Source of the DNA: Deltaproteobacteria bacterium
Lineage (GTDB): Bacteria > Desulfobacterota > Desulfobulbia > Desulfobulbales > SURF-16
Assembly: GCA_029939635.1 (NCBI GenBank)
Contig: JAOZSN010000047.1
Location: forward strand, 1 to 18,783
Length of the DNA stretch: 18,783 nt
Direction: 5' to 3'
The notes under the pieces were generated by a model that ran no database searches, was not told where the DNA came from, and saw nothing but the letters and a program-made list of their open reading frames with translations. Positions 6,661 through 14,394 of the stretch are shown here, in pieces; position 1 is the stretch's first letter; each line of letters opens with the position of its first letter. A program made the translations under genes and the position numbers.

Positions 6661-7443
6661 TTAACGTGATTTTTGGTGGCGTTGCCGAACCACCTCAAAA
6701 AGAACAATACCCGCAGCCACTGAGGCATTTAATGAATCAAGATCACCGGGCATGGGGATGGTTATTTTTTCATCGCAATGTTGGGCAACCAGGGGGCGAA
6801 TGCCCTTTTCCTCGTTGCCGATCACCAGGCAGACGGGGCCGGTGAGATCAGTACTGAAAATGGGATGACCTTTATCTTTCACCGTGCCATAGATCCACAC
6901 TCCCAGTTCTTGTAAGCGTTTGAAGAAGGAGGAGAAATTAGTGACCTGGCAGATGTTGAGATGGGCCATGGCCCCGGCTGCCACCTTGGCTGCTGTTCCT
7001 CCTAAAGGAGCTGACCTATCCCTGGGTAGGATGACCCCGGAGACACCGGCAGCGGCAGCAGAACGAAGGATTGCACCCAGGTTATGGGGATCCTGGATGG
7101 AATCTAAGGCAAGGAGAAAAGGTTTTTTTGCTGGATTTTCCAGGGAGGCCAGGAAGGCATTTTCACTGAGGGTCTCGGTATTGTTAATACGGGCCAGCAC
7201 ACCTTGATGATTAATCTTGCCGGCGCCATTGATGGTGAAATTTTTGAGAAATTTGACCTTGACCTGGTTGTTTCTGGCCTGGTCAATGATTTCCTGGTTT
7301 TTAGAGCCTTCTTTTGTCTTGGCAATAAAGATCTCGGAGATCTGGCGTGGTTGCTGGTTGATCATCTCCAGTACGGGGTGGTGGCCCCATATCAGGTTGT
7401 CACCGGCCTGAAATACCTTTCCTGCTGATTGTTGACGCGCCAT
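6661..7443 (-). CDS. rlmB: 23S rRNA (guanosine-2'-O-)-methyltransferase, RlmB/TrmH-like SPOUT family
   Basis: A 260-residue SPOUT methyltransferase that transfers a methyl group from SAM to a ribose 2'-hydroxyl. RlmB modifies G2251 of 23S rRNA in E. coli. An N-terminal RNA-binding domain spans about 17-95 (IWGHHPVLEMI...FIAK). The catalytic knot follows: motif 1 DSIQDPHNLGAILRSA (114-129, with the catalytic Arg and Asn of the family), motif 2 LVIGNEEKGIRPL (206-218) and motif 3 IPMPGDLDSLNASVAAGI (229-246). Length and motif order match RlmB better than other TrmH-like enzymes, but the target base is inferred from similarity. Its ATG overlaps the gmk stop codon by one base (TAATG), with GGAG upstream inside gmk, so translation is coupled. 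Confidence 0.88.
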   Translation of the reverse strand: MARQQSAGKVFQAGDNLIWGHHPVLEMINQQPRQISEIFIAKTKEGSKNQEIIDQARNNQVKVKFLKNFTINGAGKINHQGVLARINNTETLSENAFLASLENPAKKPFLLALDSIQDPHNLGAILRSAAAAGVSGVILPRDRSAPLGGTAAKVAAGAMAHLNICQVTNFSSFFKRLQELGVWIYGTVKDKGHPIFSTDLTGPVCLVIGNEEKGIRPLVAQHCDEKITIPMPGDLDSLNASVAAGIVLFEVVRQRHQKSR

Positions 7444-8054
7444 TAATTATCTCCGTCTGGGATGTTGAGGGGGGTACCAGTGGTGTCACGTCGGCTCATA
7501 GCCCGCATGGCCAGGATGACAGATTTCATCATTTCTGCAGCCTGTTCTAGCTCATCATTAACAATGACAAAGTCATAGTCATCAATGTCTCTCATCTCTT
7601 TTTTGGCATTGTTCAGGCGCAGGGCAATGGTTTCATCTGAGTCTGTGCCTCGGTCACGTAAGCGCCTTTCTTGCTCTGGCCAGGAGGGTGGGGTGATAAA
7701 AATTGAGATGGCATCCGGGGCGGCCTCGTTCACCTGGCGGGCTCCCTGTACATCAATGTCAAGAAAGACATCATAGCCCTGGTCAAGCCATTGATCCACC
7801 GCCTCCTGGCTGGTGCCATAGAAATTACCGTGCACTTCAGCCCATTCTAGAAAGCCACCTGCATTGATGAGCTCTTGGAACTGTTCTTTACTGGTAAAGT
7901 GGTAGTCAATGCCATTTTCTTCGCCCTGGCGTGGTGGCCGCGTGGTATGGGAGACGCTGAAGGTAAGGCGTTCCATATGGGGCATAATTTTTTTAACAAT
8001 GGTGGTCTTGCCAGTGCCGGAAGGGGCCGAGAGGATGATAAGGTTGCCTTTCAT
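7443..8054 (-). CDS. gmk: Guanylate kinase
   Basis: A 203-residue guanylate kinase converting GMP and ATP to GDP and ADP in purine nucleotide synthesis, cytoplasmic. The P-loop is SAPSGTGKTT (9-18). The GMP-binding region contains HTTRPPRQGEENGIDYHF (37-54) and VHGNFYGTS (75-83). DIDVQGARQV (100-109) and RLRDRGTDSDE in the lid are typical. Length is normal for the family. AGGAA lies about 10 bases before the ATG. It follows the remA-like gene by 18 bases and overlaps rlmB by one base. In many related genomes the omega subunit gene rpoZ comes after gmk; here rlmB takes that place. Confidence 0.97.
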   Translation of the reverse strand: MKGNLIILSAPSGTGKTTIVKKIMPHMERLTFSVSHTTRPPRQGEENGIDYHFTSKEQFQELINAGGFLEWAEVHGNFYGTSQEAVDQWLDQGYDVFLDIDVQGARQVNEAAPDAISIFITPPSWPEQERRLRDRGTDSDETIALRLNNAKKEMRDIDDYDFVIVNDELEQAAEMMKSVILAMRAMSRRDTTGTPLNIPDGDN

Positions 8055-8072
8055 AACTACATATTCCTGTTT

Positions 8073-8348
8073 CTATTTTGCTGATTCTAGTTCTTTATGT
8101 AATTCAGCCAGGGGGGCAAAGCGTTGATTGATGGTTTCTGGTTGTACAGCAGAGAGGACAACGTGGCCAGTATCAAGCAGGATGATGGAACGGGTCTTAC
8201 GACCTTCTGTAACATCAATGAGCTTATGCTGGCTCTTGGCCTCATCCTTCATTTTTTTGATGGGTGATGATTTAGGGTTGGTGACCAGTAAGACTCGACC
8301 GGCCACCACCGAGTTACCAAATCCGACATTTATTAAGTGGTGATCCAT
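8073..8348 (-). CDS. remA: RemA-like DUF370 family protein
   Basis: A 91-residue protein of the DUF370/RemA family. In Bacillus subtilis RemA is a ring-forming DNA-binding activator of biofilm matrix and osmoprotection genes; in Gram-negative anaerobes the role is not established. Recognisable segments are LINVGFGNSVVAGRVLLV (5-22), SSPIKKMKDEAK, LIDVTEGRKTRSIILLDTGHVVLSAVQPETI and the final RF. Basic residues in the first third are consistent with nucleic-acid binding. CTGGAG lies 7-12 bases before the ATG. Its place between yicC and gmk is a conserved gene order in several phyla, suggesting co-regulation with RNA or nucleotide metabolism. Confidence 0.9.
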   Translation of the reverse strand: MDHHLINVGFGNSVVAGRVLLVTNPKSSPIKKMKDEAKSQHKLIDVTEGRKTRSIILLDTGHVVLSAVQPETINQRFAPLAELHKELESAK

Positions 8349-8416
8349 TTTTAGACTCCAGGCTTCATGTTTCGGGTACTAAGGGGAGGCAGTTTCTGAC
8401 ACCTGTAACCTGCAGT
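8349..8416 (-). other. 68-base spacer between yicC and remA with degenerate seven-base words
   Basis: On the minus strand this gap reads as approximate seven-base words such as CGAAACA, TGAAGCC, TGGAGTC close to the remA start, resembling the cleaner tandem array at 13562-13589. It also carries the remA ribosome-binding site (GGAG). It has no clear terminator, so yicC and remA are probably co-transcribed. Confidence 0.35.
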
Positions 8417-9307
8417 TTATTCCAAGTTCTGGACCTGTTCCCGTATTTTTTCAATATCGTTTTTCATCTCCACACTTTTATGGGCCACCGAGGCGTTGCT
8501 GATCTTGGAGGCCAGGGTGTTTACCTCGCGCAGGAACTCCTGGAGCAGGAAATCGATTTTTCTCCCCGTGGGCTCATCGCTGCTCAGGAAATTTTTAAAC
8601 TGAGAGATATGACTGGCCAGGCGCACCATTTCTTCAGTGACATCCGCCTTGTCAGTCATGATGACTACCTCCTGGGCCAGGCGCATGGGATCGATATCCA
8701 TGCCATCCAGAAGTTTGTTGATCTTGTCGTGCAAATTTTCCTGGCGTAAGGCAACAATCTCGGGGATTTGTTGTTCAATGGTAGAGACGGTGGCAGCAAA
8801 TGTCTCCAACCGTTCCAGCAGATCTGCAGCCAGATTAGCACCCTCCTGTTCACGCATGGTCAGGCTGTTGGCCAGGGCCATGTCCAGGGCTGGTTGCAAC
8901 CTCTGCCAGCTTTGCTCAATGTCTGCCTCTTTTTTTTCCTGACTGATCACGCCTGGAAAGGTGGCCACCAGGGAAATAAGGGAGTCGTTGTCATGTGTTA
9001 ATCCCAGCTGTTTGCGTAAATCAATAAGAGTATGGCTGTACTCGCGAGCCAGAGCAGTATTTACGGAGAGTTGGTTGCTAGTTTGATCTGTTCCACTGAC
9101 AGTGATAATGACATCAACGTGGGCGCGGGAAAATACGCTTGCCACAGACTTTTTGATACGCTCTTCCAGGGCGGATAATTCACGGGGCATTTTCATTTTA
9201 AGGTCAAGGAAACGGTGGTTGACCGATTTAATCTCCACTGTCCAGGTTTGGCCATGGGCCTCACTGTCACCGCGACCAAATCCCGTCATGCTGCGGGGAA
9301 AGCTCAT
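8417..9307 (-). CDS. yicC: YicC/YloC family endoribonuclease
   Basis: A 296-residue cytoplasmic protein of the YicC family, ring-forming endoribonucleases; E. coli YicC contributes to small-RNA turnover. The N-terminal signature MTGFGRGDSEAHGQTWTVEI (7-26) with SVNHRFLDLKMKMPREL is followed by a coiled-coil-rich middle. The C-terminal DUF1732 block runs EEMVRLASHISQFKNFL...GRKIDFLLQEFLREVNTL...KNDIEKIREQVQNLE. Full length for the family. Its ATG overlaps the stop of the upstream heptose kinase gene by four bases (ATGA), so the two are translationally coupled, and remA follows after 68 bases. Confidence 0.93.
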   Translation of the reverse strand: MSFPRSMTGFGRGDSEAHGQTWTVEIKSVNHRFLDLKMKMPRELSALEERIKKSVASVFSRAHVDVIITVSGTDQTSNQLSVNTALAREYSHTLIDLRKQLGLTHDNDSLISLVATFPGVISQEKKEADIEQSWQRLQPALDMALANSLTMREQEGANLAADLLERLETFAATVSTIEQQIPEIVALRQENLHDKINKLLDGMDIDPMRLAQEVVIMTDKADVTEEMVRLASHISQFKNFLSSDEPTGRKIDFLLQEFLREVNTLASKISNASVAHKSVEMKNDIEKIREQVQNLE

Positions 9308-10296
9308 ACCATCACCTCCATGAGTTCAGCAGGGCTCACCGTGGCAGTGCCTACCTTGCCCACAGCAAGGCCAGCGGCATAGTTGGCAATAGTTGCGGCC
9401 TCAGCAAAGGAAAGCCCTACTGCCAGACCTAAGGAAATGGTGGCGATGACTGTATCTCCGGCACCAGTGACGTCGTAGACCTCGCGGGCCTCGGTGGGGA
9501 TGGTAAAGAGTGGTTGGCCCTGGACCAGTAAAGCCATACCATGTTCACCACGGGTAATGAGTACCGCTGTGCTGTTGAGTTCTTTTAGCAGCTTTTGGGC
9601 AACAGCCAGTAGGGACGCATCATCGGTTATTTTCATGCCTGCCATGCGCTCTGCTTCCAAATTATTTGGGGTAATCAGGGTTGCGCCGTGAAAAAGTTCC
9701 GGGTGGCCAGGTTTAGGATCAACCACCATGGGGATATGGGGGTGGTCGGCCAGCAGGATGCGGAGATGATCCATTACCTCTTGGCAGATAACACCCTTGT
9801 CATAATCAGAGACCACCACGGCCTGATAGTCGCTGATATTGTCGGTCAAAAACTGCTTGATGGCGGCAATAGTGGAGCTGGTGAGGGGGAAGGTTTGCTC
9901 TCTGTCAAAACGAACTACCTGCTGATGTTGGGCTATGACGCGTGTCTTCTTGGTGGTGGGCCGGTCAGCACTTGTGATGACGCCCCCGGTGGGTGAGTCA
10001 ATATCAGTGAGCAGTTCTCGCAGTTTTCTGGCAAAGAAATCATCACCGGCAATGCCGCAGATGGTGCCATGGCCTTGCAGGGCATGGAGGTTATGGAGGA
10101 CATTGGCTGAACCGCCAAGGAGGAGATTTTCTTCACTGACGTTGACCACTGGTACCGGTGCCTCTGGCGAAATACGACTCACTGAGCCGTAGATAAAATG
10201 GTCAATAATAATATCACCGATGACTAGGATATTGGCATCTTTGAAACGGTTGAGACCAGTACAAAGCAGGTCGTGATCTATGGTAGATTGGTTCAT
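9304..10296 (-). CDS. rfaE1: D-glycero-beta-D-manno-heptose-7-phosphate kinase (RfaE1 domain alone)
   Basis: A 330-residue PfkB-family sugar kinase that phosphorylates D-glycero-D-manno-heptose 7-phosphate at position 1 for ADP-heptose and LPS core synthesis, cytoplasmic. GDIIIDHFIYGSVSRISPEAPVPVV (27-51) and GGSANV (61-66) are the substrate-binding signatures. DYDKGV (165-170), DPKPGH and the catalytic DVTGAGDT (275-282, base D281) are also present. The adenylyltransferase domain found in bifunctional HldE is absent, so a separate RfaE2 must be elsewhere. No Shine-Dalgarno precedes the ATG, only an A-rich stretch; the 22-base gap to the glycosyltransferase stop suggests coupling. Its overlap with yicC places envelope and RNA genes in one transcript. 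Confidence 0.94.
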   Translation of the reverse strand: MNQSTIDHDLLCTGLNRFKDANILVIGDIIIDHFIYGSVSRISPEAPVPVVNVSEENLLLGGSANVLHNLHALQGHGTICGIAGDDFFARKLRELLTDIDSPTGGVITSADRPTTKKTRVIAQHQQVVRFDREQTFPLTSSTIAAIKQFLTDNISDYQAVVVSDYDKGVICQEVMDHLRILLADHPHIPMVVDPKPGHPELFHGATLITPNNLEAERMAGMKITDDASLLAVAQKLLKELNSTAVLITRGEHGMALLVQGQPLFTIPTEAREVYDVTGAGDTVIATISLGLAVGLSFAEAATIANYAAGLAVGKVGTATVSPAELMEVMV

Positions 10297-10318
10297 TTTT
10301 TTATGTTGGGTTAAAATG

Positions 10319-11776
10319 TTACTGATTTTTTCTGTATAGATTGGCTAGGTTAGTTATCTGCTCCACTATCTGTGAGGGTTGGTGGCGGAGCTGCTCGTCA
10401 ATAAGAATTGTTTCTGTGACTCCATGCTGATTTTGCGGTTGCCAGCGTTGGCTGAAACGTTCATTTGCTGCCCCGGCAAAACAGATGATAGCCGGGGTCT
10501 TGGTGGCTGTGGCCAGATGCTGACAGCATGAGTCATAGCCGATGAAAAGATCTGCCTGTTCTATAAGGGCGGCCAGAGAGCCAATGGAACCCACGTACTG
10601 CAGGAGACCGTACTGAAATGGCGGCGGCGTATACTCTGTCTCCTGAACAAGGGCAGAGGGGTAGTTTTTAGCTGCCTTAGTACGTAAAATACTGATGCGA
10701 AGTTGTTCCGTATTCTCCGTGCCGGAATCAAGCAGTACTAAGGTGTTGTCAAGGGCCAGGAGAGTATTGATAAGCTGTTCTTCAAAGGGGTCAGCAAGGC
10801 GTTTATTGTCATCACCACCAACACCAAAATTGATGACAATCTTAAAGGTATTTTGTCTAAATTGCTTGAAAAAAGCGTGGGCTTTGGCAATTTGTCCAGC
10901 CGCCAGCCAGAAGCGACTGACAGAGGGGGTTGAACCTGGCAACAGGCTGTCCAGCCAGCAATTGCAGATATCAGCCAGGCGTTGCGGTTGTGCTTGGTCA
11001 TGGCGACTGGCCAGGGTGTATGTTGCCTCTTCTGCAATCAGAGGGAGAAGGCCCAGTTGGCTGAGACGGCTGTCAGCGTCAAGGAGCAGTATCTCATTTG
11101 ATTGTAGTCCCCTGCATTCCTGTTTGATCTGGGCGTGAAGGTGTGGCCAGTAGGAAAGGCGCTGCTCTAAGAGGCTGTTGCGCTGGTACTGGCAGGATAA
11201 TACCCGTCCCTGGCCATGGAAAATCTGTTCCAGGTGTCGTGGTCCCAGAATGATGATTTTGGCCCCAGGCATGGTTTGTTTGAGACGTTGCAGGATGGGG
11301 GAGATGATGGCCACATCTGCACCAATTGTAATTCTGGAGAGGATGAAAATCTTTTGTATCCTCTCTGGTGCAGCGATGGCTCGCATATCCCTACAGCGCT
11401 GTTGGCGAGCCAGGAGTTGCTCTTCTGTTTTAAGGCCGTAATCGTTGAGCAGTATATTGGTAGTATGACCACGATCATGGTGACGATAGAGGGTGGTTAT
11501 GCGGGCCAGGATTCTGTCTGCTTCAACCATGCCGAGACTGGAAAAATCATCACAGAGGGGTAGAATGATGTGTGGGTACAGGGTTTGCACGGCGCATTGT
11601 TTAGCAGTTGCTGTACCATTCAATCCTGCCTCAGTCAGCAAATCAATAATGGCCATGTCCGTTTCTTTGCCACGGGCAAAAGCGGTCATGAATTGGCTGG
11701 CAAGGCTGGAAAAAAATGGCAAGAAATCTTCATTTTGTTCTGCTAGAGCCAGGTATTGTTGGCGGATATCAGTCAT
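10319..11776 (-). CDS. Glycosyltransferase family 9-like protein (heptosyltransferase-type fold)
   Basis: A 485-residue GT-B-fold protein similar to GT9 heptosyltransferases, which add sugars from ADP-heptose to the LPS core. From about 142 the first Rossmann domain opens with IFILSRITIGADVAIISPILQRLKQTMPGAKIIILGP. The second includes KIVINFGVGGDDNKR and FIGYDSCCQHLATATKTPAIICFAGA (411-436), the nucleotide-sugar-binding end typical of GT9. The first 140 residues are an extra, mostly helical region not seen in short heptosyltransferases and of unknown role. No signal peptide. The ATG starts 2 bases after the upstream gene's stop and has no ribosome-binding site, implying coupled translation. 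Location beside a heptose kinase supports a role in envelope glycan assembly; donor and acceptor are not known. Confidence 0.78.
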   Translation of the reverse strand: MTDIRQQYLALAEQNEDFLPFFSSLASQFMTAFARGKETDMAIIDLLTEAGLNGTATAKQCAVQTLYPHIILPLCDDFSSLGMVEADRILARITTLYRHHDRGHTTNILLNDYGLKTEEQLLARQQRCRDMRAIAAPERIQKIFILSRITIGADVAIISPILQRLKQTMPGAKIIILGPRHLEQIFHGQGRVLSCQYQRNSLLEQRLSYWPHLHAQIKQECRGLQSNEILLLDADSRLSQLGLLPLIAEEATYTLASRHDQAQPQRLADICNCWLDSLLPGSTPSVSRFWLAAGQIAKAHAFFKQFRQNTFKIVINFGVGGDDNKRLADPFEEQLINTLLALDNTLVLLDSGTENTEQLRISILRTKAAKNYPSALVQETEYTPPPFQYGLLQYVGSIGSLAALIEQADLFIGYDSCCQHLATATKTPAIICFAGAANERFSQRWQPQNQHGVTETILIDEQLRHQPSQIVEQITNLANLYRKNQ

Positions 11777-11778
11777 TA

Positions 11779-13503
11779 TTATTGTGTTATCAGTTGTTGG
11801 CGTAAAAGCAGACGTTGTGCTGGCCAGGGAAGAGAGTGCAGGGCCAGCCGTCTGCCGCCTCCTGTGGCCATGACCTGCTTAACCCAAAAGCCATTATGCT
11901 TGGCAATAATTGGGCTTATCTGGCCGATAGCGTGCGTGAATGGTGGGGGCTGCAGGCAGTATTCCCTAGGTTGTACACCGCCGTTATGCCGGGAGCCAGC
12001 CTGGGACAAGAGGCGGGATGTTTCATTAAAGTCGAAACCTGTCAGCAGCTTTTCCCGGGCCTGGCTGATGAGTTCCAGCTGTTCTTCACCTTTGGTCATA
12101 CTATCATGGCGGTGGAGGTATCGGAAAATTCCCCTGCTATCATACCAGAACGGTTCTATAACTTTTTTTGCTGCCAGGCTACTAATGTTTTGAGAAATAA
12201 TGCCATAATGTTGCTCAAAAAAGGCCAGGCGTGCCTTTATGCGTGGCTCAATGTTTAGAGCAGCCTGCTGGTTTTGGAGTAGTTGTTGGAATTGCTTAAT
12301 AGCCAGATAAAGATAGTCGGCCTGGCCTTTTTTGTGAATCCTTGCTCTGGCGGCGTTGCTTTGCTGACTGAAAGGCGCAACACCGCACTGTTTGCGCTGA
12401 AGATGGCCTAGGCTGAAAAGCCCCAATCTATCCAGACCAAACTGCTTGCAAAGACGGCTTTCACGCCCAATGTCCGCAGGGTCTTTGATATATGCCCCTA
12501 AGCCTGCCCATATTTTATGACGTTGTCCGCCAGCTACAGCGCTGATTTCCTCTAATTGGCCAGCAATACGTTCTTCATCACCAAAATAGGTCATGACAAA
12601 GGCCTTATCAATAAGACCTGTTCTCAGCCAATCTGGCCAGTCTTGTCCTTTGTTTAGCAAGGCGGCGAGCGGATCAGGAAACACGGCTGTCGAGAGGGTA
12701 AAGCCTGCTTGCTGGTGGACAATGCGCGCCACATCATGGACCAGGCTAGAGACTTCCGCTGCCCGCATAAGATCCCAGATAAGTCGGGCGCTGACAAGAA
12801 TTTCCTCCCCATTACTCAGACTGCCATCATACCAGGCTGCCACCTGTTGCCGGGTAAGTTTCTCTGGCAACCAGCGGGGGTCAAACCCATATTGAGTGCT
12901 GAACGTGTGGGCCAGGGAGTTACCGCTACCAAAAAATGGGCCGGGATAGCGCACAAAGTCAAGGTGGATGGCGCGGATGGGATAATTATCCAGTAGATCA
13001 CTGATTACCGTGCAGAAATAGGAGCGAAAGGCGGCGGAACCTGGGTCAGCATAGATGCCTTCTACCCAGTGCTGGCTCTGCATAAGGGAGGTGTAGTCAA
13101 TAATGGAGCGACCTTGGTGGTCTTGGATGAGCCAATTTGGGTGCAAGGCTGGGTGACGACTATCTTTGGGAGGTGTATTTCCTGTCCATAAATAATAGAC
13201 ATTGAGCCATGCCTCCAAGGCTACCTTGTCGCAGTTGTCGAGCACCTGTTGTAAGGGGTCAAAATTGTCGTCTAATTCTTCAGCAGTGGGAACAAGGTGA
13301 CTTTGGTACCAAGCATCGGCCCGCCCCCGGACCTGGACCAGCAGGCGATCAAAATTTTCACTGCCTGCAGGGGAGCAGACCTTGTTTATTTTCTCTGGGG
13401 TATCAATATCAAAACGCACCACCCAGGCGGCTAGTTCCTGGCTGTGGGCCCACGGCAGCACCGTGAGGCAGAGGAGAAAAACCAGGCTAGCGACTCTCCA
13501 CAT
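11779..13503 (-). CDS. Secreted family 10 glycosyl-hydrolase-like protein (GHL10/DUF187)
   Basis: A 574-residue exported protein resembling the GHL10 (DUF187) glycoside-hydrolase-like family, TIM-barrel proteins thought to act on cell-wall or exopolysaccharide sugars. From this start an N-terminal signal peptide is apparent (MWRVASLVFLLCLTVLPWAHSQ, cleavage before ELAAW). Family marks include LLVQVRGRADAWYQS, LEAWLNVYYLW, HPNWL, YADPGS and IHLDFVRYPGPFF; the Asp and Arg of the last are conserved. The final 200 residues look like a helical tail. An ATG at 13567-13569 would add 22 residues before the signal, but it sits inside a heptamer repeat and has no ribosome-binding site; either start remains possible. 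It heads the minus-strand run and lies 2 bases from the GT9-like gene, suggesting joint work on an envelope glycan. Confidence 0.8.
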   Translation of the reverse strand: MWRVASLVFLLCLTVLPWAHSQELAAWVVRFDIDTPEKINKVCSPAGSENFDRLLVQVRGRADAWYQSHLVPTAEELDDNFDPLQQVLDNCDKVALEAWLNVYYLWTGNTPPKDSRHPALHPNWLIQDHQGRSIIDYTSLMQSQHWVEGIYADPGSAAFRSYFCTVISDLLDNYPIRAIHLDFVRYPGPFFGSGNSLAHTFSTQYGFDPRWLPEKLTRQQVAAWYDGSLSNGEEILVSARLIWDLMRAAEVSSLVHDVARIVHQQAGFTLSTAVFPDPLAALLNKGQDWPDWLRTGLIDKAFVMTYFGDEERIAGQLEEISAVAGGQRHKIWAGLGAYIKDPADIGRESRLCKQFGLDRLGLFSLGHLQRKQCGVAPFSQQSNAARARIHKKGQADYLYLAIKQFQQLLQNQQAALNIEPRIKARLAFFEQHYGIISQNISSLAAKKVIEPFWYDSRGIFRYLHRHDSMTKGEEQLELISQAREKLLTGFDFNETSRLLSQAGSRHNGGVQPREYCLQPPPFTHAIGQISPIIAKHNGFWVKQVMATGGGRRLALHSLPWPAQRLLLRQQLITQ

Positions 13504-13561
13504 CTTGACCCGCAGAGGGGCAGATGGTAGATAGCGACTGCTGATTGCTGGGCTGGTAAGT

Positions 13562-13595
13562 TGAAACATGAAACTAGAAACCTGAAACTAGAGTT
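13562..13595. repeat. Heptanucleotide tandem repeat in the divergent spacer
   Basis: TGAAACA, TGAAACT, AGAAACC and TGAAACT occur consecutively at 13562-13589, four near-identical seven-base units, followed by a diverged AGAGTTA. The array lies between the divergent glycosyl-hydrolase and YkgJ genes and creates the ATG at 13567-13569 on the minus strand. It may be a replication-slippage array, a spacing element or a protein-binding array. Confidence 0.6.
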
Positions 13596-13609
13596 AAAAA
13601 GGGTGTGTG

Positions 13610-14383
13610 ATGAGTGACGCTAACGAAAAACAATTTCCAGAAGGCATGATTCCTTTAGGTAAGGAGTCGTTCCTGTTCTCCTGTCATCCTGGGGTCTCAT
13701 GTTACATGAAATGTTGTCGAAATGTGGATATGCTTCTCTATCCCTACGATATTATTCTGTTAAAGAATAAGTTGCAAATCCGTTCCGATGAATTTCTGGA
13801 AAAATATGCCCAGGTGGTCAAGGGGCCGCATCCCTATTTTCCTGCTCTGATGATGAAGATGACTCAGCTGAACGCCTGTCCCTTCCTGGGGGAAGAAGGG
13901 TGTACGGTGTATGAAGAGCGGCCGTCCGCCTGTCGTACCTACCCGCTGGAACGGGCCGTGGATCGTACTGCCACTAAAGGTCGGGCCGAAGAATTTTATT
14001 TTCTCACCAATCATGAATATTGTAAGGGTCATGCTGAAAAGAAAGAATGGACAGTAAAGGAGTGGTTGCGCGATCAAAAACTACTCATTCACAATAGCCA
14101 GGCCGACCGCTGGGCTGAGATGGATTCTTTTTTTGCCAGCAACCCCTGGGCCGGGGAGGGTGCGGCAGGGCCACGTCAGCAGATGGCTTTTATGGTCTGT
14201 TATAATCTGGATGCCTTTCGTGACTATATGGCGCATCATAATATCCTGAGTCAGTATAAAATGGCTGCCAGCCGTATCCGTGCCATTGAGCGCGAAGATG
14301 AGGCTCTCCTCTCCTTTGGTTATGATTGGTTATTGAACGTCATGGGCAATAAACCGACCTTGAAAGCAAGGAAAAAAAGGTAG
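13610..14383 (+). CDS. YkgJ family cysteine cluster protein
   Basis: A 257-residue protein of the YkgJ/UPF0153 family, named for a cysteine cluster predicted to bind zinc or an iron-sulfur cluster; its biochemical role is unknown. The cluster is CHPGVSCYMKCC (C25, C31, C35, C36), followed by ACPFLGEEGCTVYEERPSACRTYPL with three more cysteines, as in the family. There is no signal peptide and no membrane helix. The ATG at 13610 is preceded by AAGGG; a GTG one codon upstream is also possible. It is the only complete plus-strand gene. It diverges from the glycosyl-hydrolase gene and converges on dnaE with only 11 bases between stops, so any terminator must overlap the dnaE coding end. Confidence 0.85.
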   Translation: MSDANEKQFPEGMIPLGKESFLFSCHPGVSCYMKCCRNVDMLLYPYDIILLKNKLQIRSDEFLEKYAQVVKGPHPYFPALMMKMTQLNACPFLGEEGCTVYEERPSACRTYPLERAVDRTATKGRAEEFYFLTNHEYCKGHAEKKEWTVKEWLRDQKLLIHNSQADRWAEMDSFFASNPWAGEGAAGPRQQMAFMVCYNLDAFRDYMAHHNILSQYKMAASRIRAIEREDEALLSFGYDWLLNVMGNKPTLKARKKR

Positions 14384-14394
14384 CAGAGAGGTGG

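Noticed and set aside
10695..11138. 147-codon plus-strand open frame
   Set aside because: Lies fully antisense to the GT9-like gene, with Ser/Arg/Cys-rich composition typical of shadow frames and no ribosome-binding site.
11756..12258. Overlapping plus-strand frames of 145 and 147 codons
   Set aside because: Both are antisense to the glycosyl-hydrolase gene and in different frames; neither has recognisable domains.
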